A stretch of 5,155 nucleotides of DNA. Source: Porphyromonadaceae bacterium (GTDB taxonomy: Bacteria; Bacteroidota; Bacteroidia; Bacteroidales; CAMTPD01). Below the pieces are notes generated by a model that saw nothing but the letters and a program-made list of their open reading frames with translations, ran no database searches and was not told where the DNA came from. Made by a program: the position numbers and the translations under genes. Location: NCBI GenBank assembly GCA_003447595.1, contig DLYT01000091.1, forward strand, positions 1 to 5,155, in the 5' to 3' direction. Shown piece by piece: positions 1 to 5,155 of this stretch; within the stretch, counting starts at the first letter, position 1, and each line of letters opens with the position of its first letter.

Positions 1-168
1 AACTTCCCAATAGGTAGTTTGATTAAGACTTTATTCCAACATTCCTTTTTCAACTTGCATCATCTGAGGCTTTGGCAAGAGCTATTTTTGAGCATTCAAC
101 TCGATCCCAAACCCCAATAATGATATACTCGCACACAGAATTAGCTTTCTACAGTTTAAGTTTTTCAT
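1..168 (-). pseudogene. Broken gene for a secreted protein (N-terminal part, signal peptide intact)
   Basis: Reading the minus strand from an ATG at 168-166 gives 28 codons forming a textbook Bacteroidota signal peptide. It has a basic start (MKNLNCRK), a hydrophobic core (LILCASISLLGFGIEL) and a cleavage site LNA|QK. Codon 29 is TAG (84-82). The same frame then continues for 16 codons (including PKPQMMQVEKG) to a TAA at 33-31, then SLNQTTYWEV to the window edge. A signal peptide cut off just after its cleavage site suggests a secreted-protein gene inactivated by point or small indel mutations. A minus-strand -7-like box lies upstream at 276-269. The piece MMQVEKG faintly recalls the entry of formylglycine-generating-enzyme-like domains (MV-VEGG-F), but too little is visible to name a family. 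Alternatives are a genuine 28-residue peptide or sequencing error. TAG is unlikely to be recoded here, because the S9 peptidase gene in this window ends with TAG. Confidence 0.5.
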
Positions 169-604
169 GAATTAGTCGGTTTATTTTACTTTATTCTGTT
201 TACGGAATTTGCATTGAATGCATATATATCATTCTAGATATTATACACTCTATAATTTAAGATACTTGCAAATATAATTAAACTTTAATCGTTTTGTAAT
301 GACATTGTAAAAAGATCATAATACAATATCCCAACACAAATCTTTAACGCTAGTAACATTGGTCTAATGCAGTACATCCATTAGCCACAAATAAGTCAGA
401 TTATCAGCATATAATCAGAATTATCCAAAAGAAAAGCCCTATTAAATAGAATCTTTATAGGTAAATGTTTTTTACATGGTTTCAAATCGCACAAACAACA
501 TACATCATTAAAAACAAGCAACTTAACAACAAACACCCCTCTAAAAAAGGGAATCTGGCATATATTTTAGGGTTCATTATAGAGTTCTGTAAATTTATAC
601 AATA
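169..604. other. Gene-free, AT-rich intergenic region
   Basis: No convincing open frame, tRNA or known RNA was seen on either strand. The region separates the divergent broken gene (minus) from the small HTH ORF (plus). It holds several short inverted repeats: TGCATTGAATGCA (210-222), ATTGTA/TACAAT (304-309 with 322-327), GATTAT/ATAATC (399-404 with 411-416) and CCCT/AGGG (537-540 with 548-551). All are small and AT-rich, and any of them could be chance in sequence of this composition. The length is larger than needed for two promoters, so an unrecognised small RNA or gene remnant is possible. Confidence 0.6.
269..276 (-). promoter_or_regulatory. Possible Bacteroidota -7 box for the broken secreted-protein gene
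   Basis: The minus strand reads TATATTTG, a full match to the TAnnTTTG -7 consensus. No TTG is seen at the expected distance upstream (around 296-298), so the -33 half is weak. Initiation would fall near 263, giving a leader of about 95 nt before the ATG at 168. That leader contains the palindrome TGCATTGAATGCA. Confidence 0.35.
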
Positions 605-634
605 TTGAGAATCTAAGAATTCAATCTATATTTG
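605..634 (+). promoter_or_regulatory. Bacteroidota-type promoter of the small HTH ORF
   Basis: TTG at 605-607 and TATATTTG at 627-634 are separated by 19 bp, matching the Bacteroidota sigma-70 promoter (TTG at -33, TAnnTTTG at -7). Initiation is expected near 640, giving a leader of about 35 nt before the ATG at 675. The leader contains an AAAAGAGG stretch (651-658), which is rather far from the start to act as a ribosome binding site. Confidence 0.6.
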
Positions 635-674
635 CAAAACCGACCAAATTAAAAGAGGTTTACACATATAAATT

Positions 675-1052
675 ATGAATTTAAAATCTAGACCTTATAT
701 GAAAAAAAAACGATTCTTACTTTACACTTATCGAGCTTATAAAACATTCAAGACTGTTTGTTTCGAGCCCTCGATTCATACAAGCTTTTATACGTATGAA
801 GCAATAGCAAATACAAATATGGAGTTTCGAGTTGTCCAAAAAAACAGAGTTTATCAAGCAAAATCGATATTGCCGATTAAGATTATTAATTTGCGCCTAC
901 AGTCTTTATCGGAGAATCAGAAAACAACTTGGGCCTTACATACAGCCGGAGTTAGTAACGAACAGATCGAACAACACTATTCTGCGCCACAAGACTGGGC
1001 TAAAAATGAAATCAACAACCTATACAGCATCTTATTACATAGTAGAAACTAG
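675..1052 (+). CDS. Small putative DNA-binding protein with LuxR/GerE-like C-terminal helix-turn-helix
   Basis: This is a 125-residue protein of no recognised named family. Residues 78-122 (from LSENQKTTWALHTAGVSNEQ to LYSILL) line up by eye, without gaps, with the LuxR/GerE HTH pattern. The L-S/T start, the G-[LV]-S-N-x-x-I turn (92-98), the K-x-x-I-N-N-[IL]-Y run (110-117) and the closing Leu all fall in register. The recognition-helix part (SAPQDWAK) is divergent from the usual S-x-x-T-V-K. Residues 1-60 are basic and aromatic (MKKKRF, YTYRAYKTF) and match nothing I know. There is no receiver domain, and no clear signal peptide or membrane helix. ATG 675 is the first start after a good promoter; ATG 699 (codon 9, before nine A's) and ATG 819 (codon 49) are alternatives. 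It lies 94 bp upstream of the peptidase gene, which has its own promoter, so co-transcription is uncertain. It may be an intact orphan regulator or the tail of a decayed larger one. Confidence 0.5.
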   Translation: MNLKSRPYMKKKRFLLYTYRAYKTFKTVCFEPSIHTSFYTYEAIANTNMEFRVVQKNRVYQAKSILPIKIINLRLQSLSENQKTTWALHTAGVSNEQIEQHYSAPQDWAKNEINNLYSILLHSRN

Positions 1053-1089
1053 CTTGTGACAGATAAGTGCATTTAAGTAGACAAATAGA

Positions 1090-1119
1090 TTGTGAGTTCT
1101 GTATAAACATATATATTTG
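1090..1119 (+). promoter_or_regulatory. Bacteroidota-type promoter of the S9 peptidase gene
   Basis: TTG at 1090-1092 and TATATTTG at 1112-1119 are 19 bp apart, a full match to the Bacteroidota promoter. Initiation near 1125 would give a leader of only about 20 nt before the ATG at 1147, with no Shine-Dalgarno sequence. The peptidase can therefore be transcribed independently of the small upstream ORF. Confidence 0.65.
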
Positions 1120-1146
1120 TTTGTGTTTATCCTTAAATCATAAGTT

Positions 1147-3255
1147 ATGAGAAATATACAAATGCGTTTCTACTTAATTACCGGCTTATTTATCCATTCG
1201 CTTCTTTGCAATGCAGATATTGTTCCTGCCTCTATTTTACCTACTACGGCCTTAAGTGCTAAATACAAGTCTATTGATTCCATCTACACCCGAAGCAAAA
1301 AAGTCTTTAGCAATCAAGTAAATCCCAACTGGTTATCAGAAAGTAGTTCTTTTTGGTATGAGAACAACAACCAGTCGGGCAAACAATATGTGTACATCGA
1401 TTGCACGAATGGGAATAAACAAACATTTGATTCTTACGAGTCTTTGCAGCAATTTATCAAGCCCCAACCTACCAGTGACACGACTGATTTAGAATCAAAA
1501 GCCCACACTCCGGAAAACAAACTGATATCTCCGAACCAGAAATATACAGTCACTATCTACAATAACAACATTTGGATTACGGATCAAAAGTCGGGAGTAA
1601 AAACACAACTCAGCTACAATGGAGCCCCAAACAATGGCTTTTCGTCCGAAATACATTGGTCGCCATCGTCAGAGTTCTTTGTTGCAATGCAAGTACTCGA
1701 AGCTCCCCAACGTACAATTCCCCTTATCGAGTCTACCCCATCAGACCAACTTCAACCTCGCCTCAAATGGATTAACTATAATAAGCCGGGAGATGTACTG
1801 CCCATCATAACACCCAGATTATTTTCGGCTAAAACACTTCAAGAAATCCCTCTCAATTTAAGTGATTACAAACACCAATACTGGCTCAATTTTACAGGAT
1901 GGAACAAAGAGAGTTCTGCCTTTACCTTCGAATATAATGAGCGTGGTCATCAACGGTATGAAGTAGCGCTTATAGACACAACCGGCAATGTAAAACCCGT
2001 TGTAAAAGAAACATCAAAAACGTTTATCCATTACTATAAGAATTATCGTTACACAACTTCTGATGAGAAACAGCTTTTCTGGATCTCGGAGCGAGATGGA
2101 TGGCGTCATTTATACCGCTTTGATGCGAACACGGGAAAACTAATAAATCAAATTACCAAAGGCAATTGGGTGGTAAGAGATGTTGTATGGGTAGACGAAG
2201 CTAACCAAACTATTTTATTCAAAGCCTCGGGAATAAATAAAAATGAGGATCCATATAACATACACCTTTGCAAGATTAAATGGGACGGATCGAGCTTTGA
2301 AGATCTTACTCCCGAGCAAGCGAATCACATCATTAAAGTTGCACCGAACAAGCAATACGTTGTCGATTGCTATTCGAGACCGGATATGCCTACGGTATCT
2401 GTATTGCGCTCGATTACAGGAAAAGTTATTACCGAACTGGAGAAAGCTGATATTTCAGAATTGCAAAAGGAAGGATGGACCATGCCTGAGGTATTTTCTG
2501 CTAAAGGACGTGACGGAGCCAGTGATATTTGGGGTACGATATTCAGACCTTCACACTTTGATGAGTCGAAAACCTATCCGGTAATCGAATTTATCTATGC
2601 TGGTCCGCACGACTCGCATGTAAACAAGAACTTTGAAGCATACAATCATTTAACGTCTCGACTTTGTGAACTTGGCTTTGTTGTCGTTACCATCGATGGA
2701 ATGGGCACGGCCAATCGTTCGAAAGCTTTTCACGATGTCTGCTGGAGGAACCTCAAAGATGCCGGTTTTCTCGATCGAATTGCCTGGATCAAAGCAGCCG
2801 CTGCTAAATACAAGCAGCTAAACATCGACAATGTCGGTATCTACGGATATTCAGCCGGTGGCCAAAGTGCTTTGGGAGCACTACTTTTTCACAACGACTT
2901 CTACAAGGTGGCTGTAGCATTATGCGGTTGCCATGATAATAGAATGGATAAGATTTGGTGGAACGAACAATGGATGGGATACCCGATTGGTGAATGGTAT
3001 GCCCAATCATCCAATGTAGTTAACGCCCATCTATTAAAAGGTAAACTCATGCTTATCAATGGCGAAATCGACGACAATGTAGATCCTGCGTCATCCCTTC
3101 AAGTTGTAAAAGCACTTATCAATGCAAATAAGTCTTTTGAGATGATGTATATGCCGGGATATGGGCATAGTTTGGGCGGCCCCTATGAAATGAGATTGAT
3201 ACACGACTTCTTTGTAAAGAATCTATTGCATCTATCTCCGCCTGAGCGCAACTAG
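1147..3255 (+). CDS. Exported S9-family serine peptidase (prolyl oligopeptidase / DPP IV-like)
   Basis: The protein has 702 residues in the S9 architecture. A signal peptide occupies residues 1-23 (hydrophobic core 8-20, cleavage after CNA). A DPP IV N-terminal-type beta-propeller spans about 45-440, and an alpha/beta-hydrolase catalytic domain about 470-695. The nucleophile is Ser569 in GYSAGG. Asp642 in NGEIDDNV and His674 in GYGHS complete the triad, and Asn644 sits where DPP IV has its substrate-binding Asn710. Family signatures include ESTPSDQLQP, FEYNERGHQRY, WISERDGWRHLYRFD and CHDNRMDKIWWNEQWMG. The propeller segment before WSPSSEFF (about 155-170) lacks the DW-YEEE double-Glu motif that holds the substrate N-terminus in true DPP IV. 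Strict dipeptidyl-peptidase activity is therefore doubtful, and the substrate is unknown. It probably acts in the periplasm on peptides. ATG 1162 (Met6) is an alternative start. It stops 2 bp before the end of the convergent GNAT gene. Confidence 0.93.
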   Translation: MRNIQMRFYLITGLFIHSLLCNADIVPASILPTTALSAKYKSIDSIYTRSKKVFSNQVNPNWLSESSSFWYENNNQSGKQYVYIDCTNGNKQTFDSYESLQQFIKPQPTSDTTDLESKAHTPENKLISPNQKYTVTIYNNNIWITDQKSGVKTQLSYNGAPNNGFSSEIHWSPSSEFFVAMQVLEAPQRTIPLIESTPSDQLQPRLKWINYNKPGDVLPIITPRLFSAKTLQEIPLNLSDYKHQYWLNFTGWNKESSAFTFEYNERGHQRYEVALIDTTGNVKPVVKETSKTFIHYYKNYRYTTSDEKQLFWISERDGWRHLYRFDANTGKLINQITKGNWVVRDVVWVDEANQTILFKASGINKNEDPYNIHLCKIKWDGSSFEDLTPEQANHIIKVAPNKQYVVDCYSRPDMPTVSVLRSITGKVITELEKADISELQKEGWTMPEVFSAKGRDGASDIWGTIFRPSHFDESKTYPVIEFIYAGPHDSHVNKNFEAYNHLTSRLCELGFVVVTIDGMGTANRSKAFHDVCWRNLKDAGFLDRIAWIKAAAAKYKQLNIDNVGIYGYSAGGQSALGALLFHNDFYKVAVALCGCHDNRMDKIWWNEQWMGYPIGEWYAQSSNVVNAHLLKGKLMLINGEIDDNVDPASSLQVVKALINANKSFEMMYMPGYGHSLGGPYEMRLIHDFFVKNLLHLSPPERN

Positions 3256-3257
3256 CA

Positions 3258-3761
3258 TTAGATCAATAATTCAAAAGCCAATCGTTCAGATCCGTCTCGT
3301 ACAAATACAATACCGCAGTAATAATAGCCAAACTTCTCAATCGAGCGTTGCATGGCAACATTATCAACGTGTGTATCGATGCGCATACACTTCACGCCTC
3401 TTTCTTTGCACATCGAACGGGCAAAGTCTAGAATAAAACCTGCAATGCCTTTTCCTTTTTGAGAAGTTGCAACTGCGATGCGATGTACAACAACGTATGG
3501 CAAATCATTTTTCCAAGCTCCGATAATTAATTTGTAGTTTGGATCACCATCGAACGAAATCATAGCGGTCGCAACAATCTGTTGTTCTTGGAGAACCACA
3601 TAACTATCTCCGGCTTCGATATCTTGCAGCAATACTTCTTTGTTAGGATATCCATCTTGCCATTGGTCAATACCTTGTTCTCGAAAAGCAGCTTGAGCCT
3701 CAGCTATAATCTCCAACATACGTGGGATATCTGCAACCTCTGATTTGCGAATTGTATACAT
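3258..3761 (-). CDS. GNAT-family N-acetyltransferase
   Basis: This complete 167-residue cytoplasmic protein has the GNAT fold. An N-terminal strand and helices span about 1-28, followed by the GIDQWQDGYPN segment (30-40) characteristic of a common Bacteroidota GNAT subgroup. Strand beta4 is VVHRIAV (91-97). The acetyl-CoA pyrophosphate loop follows as KGKGIA (102-107), fitting R/Q-x-x-G-x-G/A with Lys in the first place. Asn134 and the Tyr cluster 146-148 (NVAMQRSIEKFGYYY) lie in the usual motif B region, where a Tyr often serves as general acid. Family members transfer acetyl from acetyl-CoA to an amine; the acceptor cannot be told from the sequence. It is divergent from the PfkB kinase (110 bp between starts) and tail-to-tail with the S9 peptidase gene. 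Length and start are normal for the family. Confidence 0.9.
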   Translation of the reverse strand: MYTIRKSEVADIPRMLEIIAEAQAAFREQGIDQWQDGYPNKEVLLQDIEAGDSYVVLQEQQIVATAMISFDGDPNYKLIIGAWKNDLPYVVVHRIAVATSQKGKGIAGFILDFARSMCKERGVKCMRIDTHVDNVAMQRSIEKFGYYYCGIVFVRDGSERLAFELLI

Positions 3762-3791
3762 TGATAGAATGCTTTTTATTAATTAACTGTC

Positions 3792-3799
3792 CAAAAATA
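3792..3799 (-). promoter_or_regulatory. Probable -7 box of the GNAT gene
   Basis: The minus strand reads TATTTTTG, a full match to TAnnTTTG. Initiation near 3786 would give a leader of about 25 nt before the ATG at 3761. I see no TTG at the expected -33 distance, so this rests on the -7 box and its position only. Confidence 0.45.
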
Positions 3800-3823
3800 A
3801 CAAACATTTTGCAAGAATCCGAC

Positions 3824-3853
3824 TTGTACGAATGATTGTAGTTGCTAACTTTA
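3824..3853 (+). promoter_or_regulatory. Bacteroidota-type promoter of the PfkB-family kinase gene
   Basis: TTG at 3824-3826 and TAACTTTA at 3846-3853 are 19 bp apart; the -7 box matches TAnnTTTG in all but the last base. Initiation near 3859 leaves a leader of only about 12 nt before the ATG at 3872. The leader is purely A/T-rich (AAATATAAAATAAG), as is common for Bacteroidota start sites that do not rely on Shine-Dalgarno pairing. Confidence 0.55.
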
Positions 3854-3871
3854 CATTAAATATAAAATAAG

Positions 3872-4771
3872 ATGACAAAATACGATCTATGTTGTGTGGG
3901 ACATATAACTCTTGACAAAGTTATCACACCAAAGAAAACAGTAGATATGCCCGGAGGAACCGCTTTTTATTTCTCTAGCGCGATTAAGAATCTCAACCCA
4001 ATTCAGTATAAACTGGCTACAGCTCTTGCAACATCAGAAATTGAGATTGCAAACAAACTGCAAGAAGAAGGCATCGATGTATTGGTTATGCCAAGTAAAA
4101 AGACACTATGCTTTGAGAATATTTATGGAGAAAACCAAGATAACAGAACACAACGTGTCACTGCAAAGGCCGATCCTTTCACCGTTGATTTCTTAAAAGA
4201 CTTGGATGCTGAGATCTTTCACTTGGGAAGTTTAATGGCAGACGACTTTTCGCTAGATCTTGTCAAGTTTATGGCAAGCAAAGGGAAAGTTTCGGTCGAT
4301 TCACAAGGTTATTTGAGAGAGGTAAGAGACGAGCAAGTTTTTGCCGTTGACTGGACGGATAAACTTGAGGCAATGAAGCACATTCACTTCATGAAAGCAA
4401 ACGAACATGAGATGGAAGTCCTTACCGGTTATGACGACATTCGTAAAGCAGCAACTTGTCTGCACGAATGGGGCATTAAAGAAGTACTCATCACTCTTGG
4501 AAGTTTAGGCTCTGTCATCTATGACGGCAAAGAATTTTACCGCATTCCCGCATACAAACCAAGCGAGGTTGTCGATGCAACAGGCTGTGGCGACACCTAC
4601 ATGTGTGGTTATTTATACAAACGTGCACAAGGCGCAACTCCGGAAGAAGCCGGATATTATGCTGCGGCAATGTCTACAATCAAGATACAGAAGTCCGGTC
4701 CATTCGACGGAACAGAAGAAGACATTCTGAATTGCATGAAGAACTGCGAACAAAGACTTCCCGAATTATAA
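3872..4771 (+). CDS. PfkB-family (ribokinase-like) carbohydrate or nucleoside kinase
   Basis: This complete 299-residue cytoplasmic kinase would transfer phosphate from ATP to a sugar or nucleoside hydroxyl. The first strand YDLCCVGHITLD (4-15) is followed by the GG of the substrate-binding region at 28-29 (MPGGTAFYFSSA). Central strands include EIFHLGSL (114-121), KVSVDSQG (139-146) and the KANEHEMEVLTG segment (175-186), where the family usually has N-x-x-E. VLITLGSLGSVIY (205-217) forms the ATP-site strand. The PfkB signature 2 reads DATGCGDTYMCG (235-246), with Asp241 as catalytic base and the anion hole formed by 238-241. The usual GAGD is GCGD here. Length is normal. The substrate is not evident: neither neighbour is a sugar-utilisation enzyme, and no ribokinase- or fructokinase-specific feature is clear. 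It has its own promoter and terminator, so it is probably monocistronic. Confidence 0.92.
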   Translation: MTKYDLCCVGHITLDKVITPKKTVDMPGGTAFYFSSAIKNLNPIQYKLATALATSEIEIANKLQEEGIDVLVMPSKKTLCFENIYGENQDNRTQRVTAKADPFTVDFLKDLDAEIFHLGSLMADDFSLDLVKFMASKGKVSVDSQGYLREVRDEQVFAVDWTDKLEAMKHIHFMKANEHEMEVLTGYDDIRKAATCLHEWGIKEVLITLGSLGSVIYDGKEFYRIPAYKPSEVVDATGCGDTYMCGYLYKRAQGATPEEAGYYAAAMSTIKIQKSGPFDGTEEDILNCMKNCEQRLPEL

Positions 4772-4791
4772 TCGAAAGTCTCCATCATAAG

Positions 4792-4835
4792 AAAAGCTCA
4801 CAAAGAGAACCGATGTTCGTCTTTGTGAGCTTTTT
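4792..4835. terminator. Intrinsic terminator, probably bidirectional, between the kinase and MFS genes
   Basis: A perfect 15-bp stem pairs 4792-4806 (AAAAGCTCACAAAGA) with 4820-4834 (TCTTTGTGAGCTTTT). Inside it, GAAC (4807-4810) can pair with GTTC (4815-4818) around a CGAT loop, leaving G4819 bulged. A run of five T's follows the GC-containing part on the plus strand. The minus strand reads TTTTCTT after the same stem. It lies 20 bp past the kinase stop and 42 bp past the MFS stop, as expected for two converging genes sharing a terminator. Confidence 0.88.
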
Positions 4836-4876
4836 CTATATATTCCTATTCCGTGTCAAATACGGAGCAGATCTCT

Positions 4877-5155
4877 TTATTCGTCAGACTTGGTTATTTT
4901 ACCAAATGTAGTCATCAGTACGATAAATACACCCAATACACCAATCACCATATACGCATATTTCATGTCGAACCACTGAGCGATTCCACCAATCAACAAC
5001 GGCGCAACCAGCGAACCGATGAAGCTGATGCTTGACAATATCGTTAAGGCAATTCCCACCGGAGTCTTCGATTGCTCACCAACCAAGCTGTAGATCGTTG
5101 GTACCATACAAGAGATACCCAACCCTACCAGCATAAAACCGATTGAGTTTACGGC
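4877..5155 (-). CDS. MFS transporter, C-terminal part (5' end outside the window)
   Basis: The minus-strand frame is open from the right edge (the first full codon is 5155-5153) to a TAA at 4879-4877, giving the last 92 residues. The ATG at 5134 is internal: the upstream codons AVNSIGF continue the first helix. Three hydrophobic helices are visible, at about 1-22 (SIGFMLVGLGISCMVPTIYS), 31-55 (TPVGIALTILSSISFIGSLV and on) and 62-84 (YAYMVIGVLGVFIVLMTTFG), followed by a short charged tail KITKSDE. The pattern G-G-x-x-x-x-VP-x-x-x-S in the first helix and A-P-L-L-I-G-G-I-A after the second is typical of the last three helices (TM10-12) of major facilitator proteins with 12 helices. It somewhat resembles the YbjJ-like/fucose-permease branch. 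It sits in the inner membrane; the solute and direction of transport are unknown. Confidence 0.85.
   Translation of the reverse strand, partial: AVNSIGFMLVGLGISCMVPTIYSLVGEQSKTPVGIALTILSSISFIGSLVAPLLIGGIAQWFDMKYAYMVIGVLGVFIVLMTTFGKITKSDE

Noticed and set aside
82..84. TAG as a recoded sense codon in the broken gene
   Set aside because: The peptidase gene in this window ends at TAG, and a second stop (TAA) follows 16 codons later, so recoding is not needed or supported.
537..551. CCCT/AGGG hairpin as a terminator
   Set aside because: The stem is only 4 bp with no T-run after it on the plus strand; too weak to call.
832..1059. Second plus-strand ORF (75 aa) overlapping the small HTH gene
   Set aside because: It overlaps the 675-1052 frame, has no promoter of its own and no recognisable domain. 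The HTH-like pattern is in the other frame.
1198..1215. Possible lipobox (SLLCNA) in the peptidase signal peptide
   Set aside because: The residue before Cys is Leu rather than Gly, Ala or Ser. A signal peptidase I site after CNA fits better.
2243..2584. 113-aa ORF inside the S9 peptidase gene
   Set aside because: It is an out-of-frame shadow of a well-supported coding region with clear S9 motifs throughout.
2804..3010. Minus-strand ORF opposite the S9 catalytic domain
   Set aside because: It is antisense to the conserved catalytic region, rich in Cys, Arg and His as typical for antisense shadows, and has no domain.
4603..4911. Plus-strand ORF spanning the kinase 3' end, terminator and MFS 3' end
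   Set aside because: It crosses a strong terminator and overlaps two well-supported genes in other frames.

Overview
The window looks like chromosomal DNA of a member of the Bacteroidota, probably Bacteroidales. It is AT-rich. Starts lack strong Shine-Dalgarno sequences and are preceded by A/T-rich leaders. Three genes carry the Bacteroidota-type promoter (TTG, 19 bp, TAnnTTTG). The S9 peptidase and the GNAT protein also look like Bacteroidota family members. Genus cannot be settled from the sequence alone.

Layout. Positions 1-168 (minus) hold the start of a gene for a secreted protein: a clean signal peptide followed at once by two in-frame stops, so it is probably a decayed gene running off the left edge. 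Positions 169-604 are gene-free, with a possible minus-strand promoter for the broken gene and a few small inverted repeats. A small plus-strand ORF follows (675-1052) with its own good promoter. Its C-terminal third aligns by eye, without gaps, to a LuxR/GerE-type helix-turn-helix. Next is a complete exported S9-family serine peptidase (1147-3255), also with its own promoter. It ends only 2 bp from the stop of a convergent GNAT acetyltransferase (3258-3761, minus). A 110-bp divergent region separates the GNAT gene from a complete PfkB-family sugar or nucleoside kinase (3872-4771, plus). A strong hairpin terminator (4792-4835) lies between the kinase and the C-terminal part of a convergent MFS transporter (4877-5155, minus, cut by the right edge).

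Functionally these look like separate single-gene units rather than one pathway. The peptidase probably degrades peptides in the periplasm, the GNAT acetylates an unknown substrate, the kinase phosphorylates an unknown sugar or nucleoside, and the MFS protein exports or imports an unknown solute. I found no mobile element, CRISPR array, tRNA or rRNA, and no clear new multi-gene system. The points most worth a second look are the broken secreted-protein gene, the divergent small HTH protein, and the S9 peptidase that seems to lack the double-Glu motif of true dipeptidyl peptidase IV.
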